Shown: piece by piece, positions 1 through 8,044 of the stretch
How the letters are laid out: the number at the start of each line of letters is the position of its first letter
How positions within the stretch are numbered: the stretch's first letter is position 1
Assembly (NCBI RefSeq): GCF_020404765.1
Contig: NZ_JAIVEM010000140.1
Location: 124,001-188,000 of the forward strand
Source: Paenibacillus sp. BJ-4
GTDB taxonomy: Bacteria > Bacillota > Bacilli > Paenibacillales > Paenibacillaceae
DNA length: 64,000 nt
Direction: 5' to 3'
Notes under the pieces: model-generated
What the model was told of the DNA's origin: nothing
Databases searched by the model: none
The model's input: only the letters and a program-made list of their open reading frames with translations
Position numbers and translations under genes: made by a program

Positions 1-168
1 TCTGTAACCGTCATTAAAGACCTGAAGGTTAAAGGAAGCTCATCTGTCTTGAAAATTGGTACCAAAGTGAAGAATATCCGCCTAGTGGACGGCGATCACG
101 ATATTGATTGCAAAATTGATGGTTTTGGAGCGATGAAGTTAAAGTCGGAATTCGTAAAAAAGAATTAA
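1..168 (+). CDS. PhnA/YjdM family protein, C-terminal end
   Basis: The window opens inside a gene; the last 55 codons are readable and end in TAA. The visible tail, with VKGSS, KVKNIRLVDGDHDIDC and a final KSEFVKK, matches the C-terminal domain of the PhnA/YjdM family, small zinc-ribbon proteins of about 110 residues. The N-terminal zinc ribbon would lie upstream. The name comes from linkage to phosphonate genes in E. coli, but the family has no proven role in phosphonate breakdown, so I do not connect it with the AEP operon at 19-24 kb. Confidence 0.8.
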   Translation, partial: SVTVIKDLKVKGSSSVLKIGTKVKNIRLVDGDHDIDCKIDGFGAMKLKSEFVKKN

Positions 169-212
169 AATGTAAGAGGGTGGATTTCCAACGCTCCATG
201 CTCATATAGATG

Positions 213-968
213 TTATAGCGGTGCCAGCCATACGGTCCCTGTTCCCCTGTACACATTAACCAGCCCTTCGCCGGAAGCGGCGGAGCCCATTTTGGTTTTT
301 CCAGATTTTTCGACGGTGAACTGTAAGGTATTGGACCACATGAGGGCAAAGTTGCCATCCACCTTCAGGATATCATTTTGCAATTCTATGATGACTGCTT
401 CTTCGGAAGGGATCGGCGCTTGTAGTGCCAGAACTCCTTTTCCCCGGGCGCTTAGGTTAAATAATCCTTCTCCACCTAATGCGGCAGAGGAAAGATTACT
501 ACGCGCAACGACGGATATGTTCAGCGTGGCATCACAAGCTAAAAACAGGCCGTCTTCGATGGCAATGTCATCATTATCGACATCAATAAGCCAGATATAT
601 TGATAAGTAGGCTCCAGCATAATGGTTCCTGTGCCTTTGTAGTGAGGTTTAATGGCACCTGTCCCCGTCACAGCACCGGACACCAAGTTACGCATTAAGC
701 CTCCTACGCTTTTTACGCCGGTAGTCATTTCCATGCTACCCACAGTATATTGCATGGCCCCCGCCTTCATCATGATTTCGCTATTGTTGATTTCGATCAT
801 GAGCTGTTTGCGGCGCATGTTACTTTTACTCATATAGTAACTGTCTTTCGCAGCCGCAACCGAGGTGCAGCTCAAATCTGTTATGTATTCCAGTACCGTA
901 AATCCACCGAGTTGGTCAGTGATGGCAACATTGCTGTTATCCTTTAAGTTATTAATGACAAAAGCCAT
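213..968 (-). CDS. AIM24 family protein
   Basis: A 251-residue protein starting MAFVINNLKDNSN. I chose the ATG at 968 because GGAGG lies at the right distance upstream; the reading frame stays open further upstream but without a ribosome site. The body is rich in beta-strand with glycine turns (GTGTIMLEPTY, GEGLFNLSARGKGVLALQAP, GEGLVNVYRGTGTVWLAP), the pattern of the AIM24 (DUF124, TIGR00266-like) fold. No signal peptide or membrane segment is seen. The function of bacterial AIM24 proteins is unknown; in yeast a relative is mitochondrial. Its neighbours do not suggest a pathway. Confidence 0.85.
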   Translation of the reverse strand: MAFVINNLKDNSNVAITDQLGGFTVLEYITDLSCTSVAAAKDSYYMSKSNMRRKQLMIEINNSEIMMKAGAMQYTVGSMEMTTGVKSVGGLMRNLVSGAVTGTGAIKPHYKGTGTIMLEPTYQYIWLIDVDNDDIAIEDGLFLACDATLNISVVARSNLSSAALGGEGLFNLSARGKGVLALQAPIPSEEAVIIELQNDILKVDGNFALMWSNTLQFTVEKSGKTKMGSAASGEGLVNVYRGTGTVWLAPL

Positions 969-1208
969 AAATGTAAGCGCCTCCTTGTTGTATTCATGTT
1001 GTAGGGATGGGAATCCTCTTAAAATATTCGACAAAGAGACTTCGTTTCCTGCGGCGAATATGGACGCTCTCCTGACTGATCCAGACCCAGAAAAGGAAAG
1101 CTTGAAAAAGAAACAAAAAAGGTTCAATATAAAGATATCCACTTTTAAAATGGTTTGCTTTGCAAGCCGCTGGATAAGAACAAGACATGAAAATAGGGGG
1201 TAGGACCA

Positions 1209-2261
1209 GTGGAGATAGGTATAAGCACGTTTGTAGAAACAACGCCGGATCCCCAAACGGGTGAGGTCATCAGCCACGCACAACGAATACGTGAAGTTGT
1301 CGAGGAGATTGTGCTTGCAGATCGGGTAGGGCTGGATGTGTACGGCGTAGGGGAGCATCATCGAAAAGATTATGCGGCATCTGCTCCGGCTGTTATACTG
1401 GCTGCGGCGGCGGCACAGACACAGCGAATTCGGTTAACCAGTGCGGTCACGGTGCTATCATCGGATGATCCAGTGCGGGTATTTCAGGATTTTGCTACAC
1501 TGGACGGCATCTCGAATGGACGGGCTGAGATTATGGCAGGGCGGGGTTCTTTTATTGAATCGTTTCCGCTGTTTGGATATGAATTGGATAACTATGATGA
1601 GTTGTTTGATGAAAAGCTGGAACTGTTATTGAAAATACGCGAATCCGAAAAAGTGACCTGGAAAGGCGGACATCGGCCTGCAATCAACAATTTGGGCGTG
1701 TACCCACGTCCGGTCCAAAATCCGTTGCCCGTATGGATTGGCAGCGGGGGCAACCAGGAATCCGTAGTCCGTGCCGGATTGCTCGGATTGCCGTTGGTGC
1801 TGGCTATTATTGGAGGTAGTCCTGAGCAATTTGCGCCATTGGTGGAGTTGTACAAAAAGGCAGCTAAGCACGCAGGCCATGACGTATCGCTGCTTCCGGT
1901 TGCATCCCACTCGCATGGTTTTATCGCGGAAAGCACCGAGCTTGCAGCGGAAAAGTTTTTCCCTCCCACCCAGCAAAGCATGAACGTCCTTGGGCGTGAG
2001 CGTGGCTGGGGGCCTTACACCCGTTCCAGCTTCGATGCCGCACGCAGCTTTGAAGGAGCGTTGTATGTAGGCGATCCCGATACAGTTGCTAAGAAAATCA
2101 TCCACCTGCGTAAACAGGTAGGCATTACACGTTTTCTGCTCCACGTGCCTGTCGGTACGATGCCGCATGAAGATGTCATGAGAGCTATTGAGCTGCTGGG
2201 AACAGAGGTAGCGCCACAGGTGCGCGAGGAGATATCCAAGTGGGAATCCGAGAGTAAATAA
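1209..2261 (+). CDS. LLM class flavin-dependent oxidoreductase (luciferase-like monooxygenase)
   Basis: A 350-residue TIM-barrel flavoprotein of the bacterial luciferase family. The GTG at 1209 follows an AGGGGG ribosome site. The N-terminal strand MEIGISTFVE, the GVGEHHRKDY segment, the LTSAVTVLSSDDPVRVFQDFA block, GRAEIMAGRGSF (flavin phosphate region) and PVWIGSGG are typical of the family. These enzymes use FMNH2 or F420 and oxygen; most Firmicute members have no known substrate. It stands alone and is closed by a strong terminator at 2290. The specific reaction cannot be read from the sequence. Confidence 0.88.
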   Translation: MEIGISTFVETTPDPQTGEVISHAQRIREVVEEIVLADRVGLDVYGVGEHHRKDYAASAPAVILAAAAAQTQRIRLTSAVTVLSSDDPVRVFQDFATLDGISNGRAEIMAGRGSFIESFPLFGYELDNYDELFDEKLELLLKIRESEKVTWKGGHRPAINNLGVYPRPVQNPLPVWIGSGGNQESVVRAGLLGLPLVLAIIGGSPEQFAPLVELYKKAAKHAGHDVSLLPVASHSHGFIAESTELAAEKFFPPTQQSMNVLGRERGWGPYTRSSFDAARSFEGALYVGDPDTVAKKIIHLRKQVGITRFLLHVPVGTMPHEDVMRAIELLGTEVAPQVREEISKWESESK

Positions 2262-2289
2262 GCGGATTTACCACAATAGACAAAAGAGA

Positions 2290-2325
2290 AAGGAGCAGAC
2301 CATGGGGGAGGTCGCTCCTTTTTTG
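2290..2325 (+). terminator. Rho-independent terminator of the monooxygenase gene
   Basis: AGGAGC and GACC pair with GGTC and GCTCCT around an ATGGGGGA loop, followed by TTTTTT. It lies about 30 bases after the stop codon at 2261. Confidence 0.85.
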
Positions 2326-2409
2326 GTTCTAAAATAATCTGTATATACGAGATGAAAAGACAACTCTTAGTTTGGCTTAGATAGCCTGTTTTGCGAAATG
2401 CCTAATTAT

Positions 2410-2919
2410 TTATTTAGTCCGTTTTTTATGCGCGATACGTTTCTGCAATAAAGCTTTTCCTTGTTTTAGTCTCTTGGGTGTTGCAGGTACTCTGCGTAAA
2501 ATAGGCTTTTCTTGTGTTGCTTTTGAAGGCAGTGTCATGCGGAGAGTGGATGATGCAGGTTTTCTTTGACTGCTGCTCGTTATAAAGCTGATAGTGTAGT
2601 TCAAGACGAACGGGCCAACTGTAATTCTCCGCAGCCCCACGTTTCTACAAGTGGTACAGCCTGTATCCCAGCACCAATCGAAGGCATTTTCGGGAACTTG
2701 AGTGAAGTATGATCCCCGCCATTCGCGTCCAAAATCATCCTCCCCATAATAGAAGAACGTGTTACCGCCTGCGAAGCCACTCCAGACCTGAATGGTCTGA
2801 CCTGGGTTAACACGGAACCAGCCTGCTTTAGAGTAGTTAACAGGACTACAGCTGAAGTCCGGGTAGGCATAGACCACAAAGATAGCTGCATTAGTGCTGT
2901 TGTGAAAACTGAGGCCCAT
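2410..2919 (-). CDS. DUF1036 domain protein with basic tail
   Basis: The start MGLSFHNST at 2919 is preferred to an ATG 21 bases upstream, because GAGGAAAG precedes it and DUF1036 proteins usually begin this way. Residues 1-105 show the DUF1036 pattern: Tyr/Trp-rich strands, AGWFRVNPGQT, FFYYGEDDFG, YFTQVPENAFDWCW and CTTCRNVG with three nearby cysteines. Residues 115-169 are a lysine/arginine-rich, probably disordered tail (SSSQRKPASS to AHKKRTK) not usual in the family. There is no signal peptide. The role of DUF1036 is unknown; some members are found with spore or envelope genes. The gene stands alone. Confidence 0.8.
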   Translation of the reverse strand: MGLSFHNSTNAAIFVVYAYPDFSCSPVNYSKAGWFRVNPGQTIQVWSGFAGGNTFFYYGEDDFGREWRGSYFTQVPENAFDWCWDTGCTTCRNVGLRRITVGPFVLNYTISFITSSSQRKPASSTLRMTLPSKATQEKPILRRVPATPKRLKQGKALLQKRIAHKKRTK

Positions 2920-3000
2920 TGTCGTCACTTCTTTCCTCATATAGTAATCTTACAGTGTATCCTATGAAAATTTTGCAAGAAGGAAATGGACAGGAGTCTC

Positions 3001-4509
3001 TTAATCGCTAAAATTGAACCATTTGTGGATGTCTATTTTTTTATATTCATTTATAGATCGCCATTCGTTCGTGTCTGGTTGATAGGTATAATCTTTTTGC
3101 CAGGTCATGATATTTTCTAGAATTGCTCGTATGGAGGATGTGAGATAGGAGACTTCCTGATTCGTCATCATGGGATGGAGGGACAGGCGCACCCAGCCCG
3201 GTTTTTGCGATAAATCTCCCGCATGGATTAGGCTTGTCATTTGAGTAGAGGTTTGTTGATCGATGCCCAGCAAATAGTGTCCGTAGGTCCCTGCACAAGA
3301 GCAGCCGCCCCGGACCTGAATTCCAAACCGATCATTCAGTAATTTTACAATCAGGTTATAGTGAATATGGTCGACAACGAAAGAAACGATTCCCAGCCGA
3401 TCTCGGCTGCTTCCACCCAAAATGTGCAGGCCTGGTATGGTGCTCAAGCCTTTTAGCAATAATGACGTTAACTCCTTTTCGCGCTCCAACATGCGGCTTT
3501 GACCCATCTGTTCTTTTAGTTGAATGCAGAGCGCCGTTCGAATGGCCTGAAGAAAAGGAGGGGTACCTCCGTCCTCGCGTGCTTCGATGTTATCTTTATA
3601 CTCATACCCACCCCAAGGATTGGTCCAGTTTACCGTACCGCCCCCAGGCTGATCCGGAGCATAATTAAAGCATAGTCTCGAATCCATAATTAAAACGCCG
3701 CTTGTACCGGGACCACCAAGAAATTTGTGCGGTGAAAATACAATTCCGTCCAGCTTCTCAAGGGGTTCCAGGGGATGCATGTTGATCTCGGTGTAAGGGG
3801 CGCTTGCAGAGAAATCAATAAAACAAACGCCGCCATACTCATGCATTTTGCGGGATAGCTGGTAAATAGGTGCTTCAAAACCTGTAACATTGGAGCAGGC
3901 TGTAAAAGCGCCAATCTTGACAGGCCGATGCCGGAATTGAAACAGCAGCCGTTCGAGATGAGCTGGATCGACGATTCCGCCGGGACCCGGCGGGATACAT
4001 ACGACGTCCCCGATGGTTTCCGCCCAGGAGATATGATTGGAGTGATGCTCCATATGCGTAACAAAAATAACGGGACGTTCTTTTTCAGCGATTGGATAGA
4101 GGTGCTTTAATTTCTCATGTATTCTCAATCCTAACAACCGTTGGAGTTTATTCACCGCACCGGTCATACCAGACCCGGCAAACATAATGATATCGTGTTC
4201 GCTGGCATGAACATGGTTCTTAATGATTCGTTTCGCCTCTTCATAGGCTTGGGTCATCAGGGTGCCTGTCAAATTAGACTCCGTATGCGTGTTCGCCACA
4301 AAAGGGCCCAAATCATTAGCTATTTTCCACTCGATGGGCCCATACAGACGGCCGCTGGCTGCCCAATCCGCATAAATCAGCTTTTTTTGTCCATACGGAG
4401 ATTCAAAGGTCTGGTGATATCCGATTGTACGTTCACGATACCTTTGAAAATAAGCCTCGTTAGAAGGCTGATACCTACAATTACTGCTTCCAATTCGAGC
4501 CATGAGCAT
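3001..4509 (-). CDS. Aminotransferase class V, cysteine desulfurase-like
   Basis: A 502-residue fold-type I PLP enzyme. ATG 4509 follows GGGAGG with six bases of spacing. Visible motifs are IYADWAASGR near the N terminus, THMEHHSNH, CSNVTGFEAPI, FIDFSASAP (PLP aspartate) and SPHKFLGGPGTSG with the Schiff-base lysine. A cysteine-rich RGGCSCAGTYGHYLLG loop lies late in the protein, where SufS/Csd enzymes carry their catalytic cysteine. At about 500 residues it is roughly 90 longer than SufS or CsdA. The DsrE-type gene is upstream on the same strand, across a terminator, so a sulfur-transfer role is possible but unproven. Confidence 0.85.
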   Translation of the reverse strand: MLMARIGSSNCRYQPSNEAYFQRYRERTIGYHQTFESPYGQKKLIYADWAASGRLYGPIEWKIANDLGPFVANTHTESNLTGTLMTQAYEEAKRIIKNHVHASEHDIIMFAGSGMTGAVNKLQRLLGLRIHEKLKHLYPIAEKERPVIFVTHMEHHSNHISWAETIGDVVCIPPGPGGIVDPAHLERLLFQFRHRPVKIGAFTACSNVTGFEAPIYQLSRKMHEYGGVCFIDFSASAPYTEINMHPLEPLEKLDGIVFSPHKFLGGPGTSGVLIMDSRLCFNYAPDQPGGGTVNWTNPWGGYEYKDNIEAREDGGTPPFLQAIRTALCIQLKEQMGQSRMLEREKELTSLLLKGLSTIPGLHILGGSSRDRLGIVSFVVDHIHYNLIVKLLNDRFGIQVRGGCSCAGTYGHYLLGIDQQTSTQMTSLIHAGDLSQKPGWVRLSLHPMMTNQEVSYLTSSIRAILENIMTWQKDYTYQPDTNEWRSINEYKKIDIHKWFNFSD

Positions 4510-4595
4510 ACGGCGCCTCCCAAGTCGTTCTGTTTTCTTAGGGTACGTAGGTAGGCCTGAATAGGTTAAAGAAAATAGCGAGTGTCATCATTTAG

Positions 4596-4633
4596 TCAAA
4601 AATAAAAGCCTCGTCCATAGGCGGACAAGGCAT
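4596..4633 (-). terminator. Terminator after the DsrE gene
   Basis: Read on the minus strand, GCCTTGTCC and GGACGAGGC pair around GCCTAT and are followed by TTTTATTTTT. It separates the DsrE gene from the aminotransferase gene. Confidence 0.85.
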
Positions 4634-4642
4634 GAATGTATC

Positions 4643-5119
4643 TCAGATAAACAGCTGCATATCGGATTCGAGTGCATCTTTTAGATATGTTTTGGCCTCG
4701 ATAATTTCCAGTTCAGGTATAAACTCTTCCGGTTTAAAACCCATAATATCTACCGATAGCTTACAGGCATAAAATTTAACGTTCTTTTTCCGTGCCCCCT
4801 TCAAAAAGTGAATCAGCTTTGGGGCTTCATTATCTTCGATCATTTCCGTCAGCATCAGCTTGCCCAGACCGCTAAAATTCATTTTGGACAAAGGAAGCTC
4901 CTCGGGTCCTTTTGGAGTCATCCAGCCCATGATTTTTTCGTATATCGTTTTGTCCTCAAGCGTCATCTTCTCGGGATCACGAACCAGAAATAACCCCCAG
5001 AACGCAAAAAACATGGTAACCTCTACATCCAGCTCACGAGCTGTATTTGCCAGAATCAGTCCAGCCATCGCCTTATCGTAATCGCCGCTAAACATAAGCA
5101 GATTCATTCTTTTGTCCAC
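4643..5119 (-). CDS. DsrE/DsrF/DrsH-like family protein
   Basis: A 158-residue cytosolic protein. GTG 5119 is taken as start because GGAGGCGG sits six bases upstream; an internal ATG four codons on lacks a site. The start KRMNLLMFSGDYDKAMAGL, then MFFAFWGL and FYACKLSVDIMGF, fit the DsrE/DrsE-like alpha/beta fold (peroxiredoxin family DUF1641/DsrE branch). One cysteine in the FYACKLS strand is at the place where active DsrE/TusD proteins carry the sulfur. Members act as sulfur carriers or as small peroxiredoxin-like proteins. It is a single-gene unit with its own terminator. Confidence 0.82.
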   Translation of the reverse strand: MDKRMNLLMFSGDYDKAMAGLILANTARELDVEVTMFFAFWGLFLVRDPEKMTLEDKTIYEKIMGWMTPKGPEELPLSKMNFSGLGKLMLTEMIEDNEAPKLIHFLKGARKKNVKFYACKLSVDIMGFKPEEFIPELEIIEAKTYLKDALESDMQLFI

Positions 5120-5218
5120 AATCTTCCGCCTCCATTACCAACAGATATATTCAGTATGGATTTGGAAATGAGAACTATGCTCAGTTCACATATTGATCAC
5201 AATTGTAGCGTTGCTTTC

Positions 5219-6031
5219 TCATATGGAGATAAAGGGCCGGATGCTTTCTTTCAGTGAAGTGAGCGGTCCACCGATCAGCTGTTCCAAATCATCCGACGTG
5301 GAGCGCGTATCTATTTTGCTCAAGAACCCGAATATCCAATTTTTGATTTGGGGGTCCTGACGGAGGGAGACGGATCTGCCTGTAAGCTCGGACAAAGCTG
5401 CTGTCAAATCTGAAAAGGTCCAGGGACTTGAAGCAGTGAACTCATATTTCTTGATCCTATGGCCTGGCTCGGACAGCACTGCTGCGATTCCTCTGGCAAG
5501 ATCCCAACGCGTAACGGTGTTAAACTTCCATTCCCCAGGGTAGATATCGAGTTTGCCCTTTACTATGGCGGCATTCAGATCGAGTGTTTCGACAAAATCG
5601 GTATACAATGCATTCCGTAGAAAAGTATAAGGAATTCCGGTGTTACGAATGGCATGTTCTGTAGCCAAATGTAGATAGGAGAGGGGAATAGAGCCGGCCT
5701 CAGGAAAGGCAAAGCTAGTATATAAAAGGTGTTCCACTTTACATTTTTTGGCCGCTTCTATGATATGAGTATGTTGGCGGATACGAATCGTATCGTCGAG
5801 ATGTGAACTTGAAATCAACAGCAGTTGGGTAGCTCCCACGAATGCTTGCTCAAGTGAATCGGGTTGATCGTAGTCACCAAACCGGACTGTAATTTCCTGT
5901 TCCTCATAGTGTTTTCCGGTTTCAAGGTGGCGAACACAAGCGATAATTTCATGAGGCGAGACCTTTTGAAGGAGCTGTTGTATGATTAAGCTCCCCAATT
6001 TACCATTTGCTCCCGTAATAACAATCGACAT
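5219..6031 (-). CDS. NmrA-family NAD(P)-binding oxidoreductase
   Basis: A 270-residue Rossmann protein. GANGKLGS near residue 7 is the NmrA/atypical SDR dinucleotide motif; RFGDYDQPDSLEQAF and LLISSSH follow, and no YxxxK catalytic pair is obvious. It resembles the QorB/YtfG quinone-reductase branch, which reduces quinones or senses NADP. ATG 6031 has AAGGGATGG upstream. A palindrome GTTAAG-AA-CTTAAC lies just before the gene and recurs before the adjacent marR-type gene (6100-6516), so control by that repressor is likely. Substrate unknown. Confidence 0.85.
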   Translation of the reverse strand: MSIVITGANGKLGSLIIQQLLQKVSPHEIIACVRHLETGKHYEEQEITVRFGDYDQPDSLEQAFVGATQLLLISSSHLDDTIRIRQHTHIIEAAKKCKVEHLLYTSFAFPEAGSIPLSYLHLATEHAIRNTGIPYTFLRNALYTDFVETLDLNAAIVKGKLDIYPGEWKFNTVTRWDLARGIAAVLSEPGHRIKKYEFTASSPWTFSDLTAALSELTGRSVSLRQDPQIKNWIFGFLSKIDTRSTSDDLEQLIGGPLTSLKESIRPFISI

Positions 6032-6060
6032 TGAATACCATCCCTTTATACAAACAAAAT

Positions 6061-6082
6061 TTTAGTTAAGAACTTAACCAAA
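6061..6082. promoter_or_regulatory. Candidate MarR operator, site 1
   Basis: TTTAGTTAAG, two bases, then CTTAACCAAA: ten-base arms with one mismatch. It lies 30 bases upstream of the NmrA-type start codon and 20 bases past the end of the regulator gene. The core hexamers are identical to site 2 at 6565. Confidence 0.7.
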
Positions 6083-6099
6083 TGCGTAAAAGAACTGTA

Positions 6100-6516
6100 C
6101 TACGTTCTCTTTAATTTGTTGAGCAGGGAAAGGAGCTGCTTCAATTCCTGATCATTCAACACCTGCATTTTTTCCGTAATCCTCTGCCGGTTTTCGGGTA
6201 AATTACGCAGCAGGAGGCTTTGCCCTTCGCTTGTTATAGAAATCACCGATTTTCTGCCGTCTTTGGGATGACGTTCCCGGCGAATGAATCCTTCGTTTTC
6301 CAGCGGGCTAAGCAGCAGGCTAATATTCGATTTGGTGACGCCGATTCTTTGGGCGAGCACAGATGGAAGAATTGTGCCTCCTTCCTTCAAGATTTCAACC
6401 AAAATTCGAATTCTGGCTCCATTGGTTCCTTTGGAATGCCAGTATTTTTCTGAGACATCAACTAATCCGGCTGTCGTTTCCACCAGTGAAAAGAAAACCA
6501 GAGAATGCAGCGGCAA
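6100..6516 (-). CDS. MarR family transcriptional regulator
   Basis: A 138-residue winged-helix protein. The helix-turn-helix and wing are clear: LAQRIGVTKSNISLLLSPLENEGFIRRERHPKDGRKSVISIT, a stretch I quote only in part by its key blocks (GVTKSNIS, RRERHPKDGRK). The C-terminal helix would complete the dimer interface. The only initiator in frame is TTG 6516; the frame stays open 17 codons further upstream (DLQDYVLD) without an ATG or GTG, and the SD is weak. An ATG at the expected spot opens another frame that stops after five codons. It probably represses itself and the NmrA-type gene through the paired operators. Confidence 0.85.
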   Translation of the reverse strand: MPLHSLVFFSLVETTAGLVDVSEKYWHSKGTNGARIRILVEILKEGGTILPSVLAQRIGVTKSNISLLLSPLENEGFIRRERHPKDGRKSVISITSEGQSLLLRNLPENRQRITEKMQVLNDQELKQLLSLLNKLKRT

Positions 6517-6564
6517 ATCAAGTACGTAATCCTGAAGGTCTTTTATAAGATCACCACCATGTTA

Positions 6565-6582
6565 TAGTTAAGTGCTTAACTA
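6565..6582. promoter_or_regulatory. Candidate MarR operator, site 2
   Basis: TAGTTAAG, TG, CTTAACTA: a perfect eight-base inverted repeat about 50 bases upstream of the regulator start. It shares GTTAAG-N2-CTTAAC with the site before the NmrA-type gene. Confidence 0.75.
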
Positions 6583-6788
6583 GTTTCAATTTACTAAAGT
6601 TCACAGTACTTGTCAAATTACATTTTTATGCGCTATAAATCTGATTAAACGCATTCCAAGGTCGCTACCCGCTGTTTTATCTGTTTGGACCGCACCGTTA
6701 CCAATGTCATATCTACAAACCACTCCCATTCTGTATAATTTCAAGGGAATTCAAGACACAAGCCTGAGATCGGGAGGATCATGAGAAA

Positions 6789-7748
6789 GTGAGTATAGAG
6801 AACAAATATAAAGCACTTGAACTGGAAAAGCCGGGCATCTACGAGCTGGAGGGACTGGAAGTCGGGGTCACCTCCAATTGCAACTTCAAGTGTGATTATT
6901 GCTGCGCATATCAGCGAAACGACGGACAATGCATTAGCAGCAAGGAGGTCATTGGTATTATAGATGACATTCCAACGTTAAAACGTGTGCGACTATCCGG
7001 GGGAGAAGTGACCTTAAAGTATGAGGACTGTCTGGACATTGTGGCTCACTGTTCGAGCAAGGGAATCGCTACCCAGCTCAATACCAATGCTAGCCTGCTC
7101 AGTCCTGAGCGAATTGAGAGACTGCGTGATGCAGGGCTGTCCAACATTCATATCTCCTTTAACTTCACGGACGCCGAAAAATATTCAGCCTATTATCATG
7201 TTCACCCTCGCATGTATGATAAAATTGTTCAGAACATTCGGTTATGTACCGAAGCCAAACTGGAAACGGTGCTGGAGACTTTGCTGTTTGCGGAGACGCA
7301 AAACAACATGCAAGCCATCAGCGAGATGGTATACGAGCTCGGTGTGCGCATCCATGAAATCCAAAATAGCATCGAGATGGATCATACGAACTGGAACGCT
7401 ATTTCCACCAAAGAAGCACTCGTCCGTTCCGTTCATGACCTGATTGCCCATAAAAAGAACGATACCGTGCTGTATTTCACCTGCATGGACCGTTTTGCAG
7501 AAGCGCTGGGCTTCAAGGAGCAGCCGGGCGTTTATTTTTCCAACTGTGTTGATGGTAAAAAGCAGCTTCATCTTCATGGAAACGGTGATATCCTGATCTG
7601 TGAGCTATGCCATCCTGTGGTCATCGGCAATATTTATAATGGAACGTCCTTAAAAGATATCTACACTCATAGACCTAAGCCGCTTCAGGAGTTTCTCGAC
7701 AAACTGCCTTGTCCTGCCTATGATGCGCTTTTCCCGAATGGGCTCTGA
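6789..7748 (+). CDS. Radical SAM protein with SPASM-like C terminus
   Basis: A 319-residue protein starting at GTG 6789, 11 bases after GGGAGG. Cys31, Cys35 and Cys38 (CNFKCDYC) bind the 4Fe-4S cluster; RLSGGEVTL is the GGE SAM motif. A second cysteine group (SNCVDGKKQLHLHGNG, LICELCHP, KLPCPAYD) resembles a SPASM or twitch auxiliary-cluster domain, as in peptide-modifying enzymes and MoaA-like proteins. No precursor peptide, transporter or protease gene is adjacent, so a peptide substrate is only a guess. A four-codon frame, ATG AGA AAG TGA (6781-6792), overlaps the start. The gene is followed by a strong hairpin and terminator. Confidence 0.88.
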   Translation: MSIENKYKALELEKPGIYELEGLEVGVTSNCNFKCDYCCAYQRNDGQCISSKEVIGIIDDIPTLKRVRLSGGEVTLKYEDCLDIVAHCSSKGIATQLNTNASLLSPERIERLRDAGLSNIHISFNFTDAEKYSAYYHVHPRMYDKIVQNIRLCTEAKLETVLETLLFAETQNNMQAISEMVYELGVRIHEIQNSIEMDHTNWNAISTKEALVRSVHDLIAHKKNDTVLYFTCMDRFAEALGFKEQPGVYFSNCVDGKKQLHLHGNGDILICELCHPVVIGNIYNGTSLKDIYTHRPKPLQEFLDKLPCPAYDALFPNGL

Positions 7749-7815
7749 GAGAGGAAAGATGTAAGTAATCGGATTAATCGTCACAATTGTTATTGCATTG
7801 AACCAAAACAAAAAG

Positions 7816-7852
7816 AGATAGACCGCCCTCGGACAAGGTAAACGGTCTATCT
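7816..7852 (+). terminator. Hairpin after the radical SAM gene
   Basis: AGATAGACCG pairs perfectly with CGGTCTATCT around a 17-base loop. The following run is TCTCTG, so it may be a weak terminator or an mRNA-end structure. Confidence 0.5.
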
Positions 7853-7900
7853 TCTCTGATCTAAACCACAGCCAACCGCCCTTAAAAGCGGCTGTTGCTA

Positions 7901-7936
7901 AAGAGCAGGGATGTTACCGCATCCTTGCTCTTTTTT
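7901..7936 (+). terminator. Rho-independent terminator
   Basis: AAGAGCA and GGATG pair with CATCC and TGCTCTT, followed by TTTTTT. It is the second hairpin between the radical SAM gene and the aldo/keto reductase gene. Confidence 0.85.
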
Positions 7937-7948
7937 ATTATATACTTG

Positions 7949-7976
7949 TTGACTATATTTTATCAGCATTTACAAT
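7949..7976 (+). promoter_or_regulatory. Candidate SigA promoter of the aldo/keto reductase gene
   Basis: TTGACT, 16 bases, TACAAT, about 70 bases upstream of the start codon at 8045. Confidence 0.5.
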
Positions 7977-8044
7977 GTTTTAATGAAAGGGTTTACATGT
8001 TATGAATAGATACATGTTATCTTCTTATGAAAGAAGGAATAGAT

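Noticed and set aside
1..168. PhnA-type gene as part of the phosphonate system
   Set aside because: The family name is historical; it is 19 kb away from the AEP operon and no phosphonate role is established.
213..1361. 382-residue reading frame extending the AIM24 protein upstream
   Set aside because: The extra N-terminal part is cysteine-rich, low-quality sequence without a ribosome site; AIM24 proteins start where GGAGG precedes ATG 968.
1592..2168. Long minus-strand frames opposite the monooxygenase gene
   Set aside because: Shadow frames of a well-supported gene; no family features or ribosome sites.
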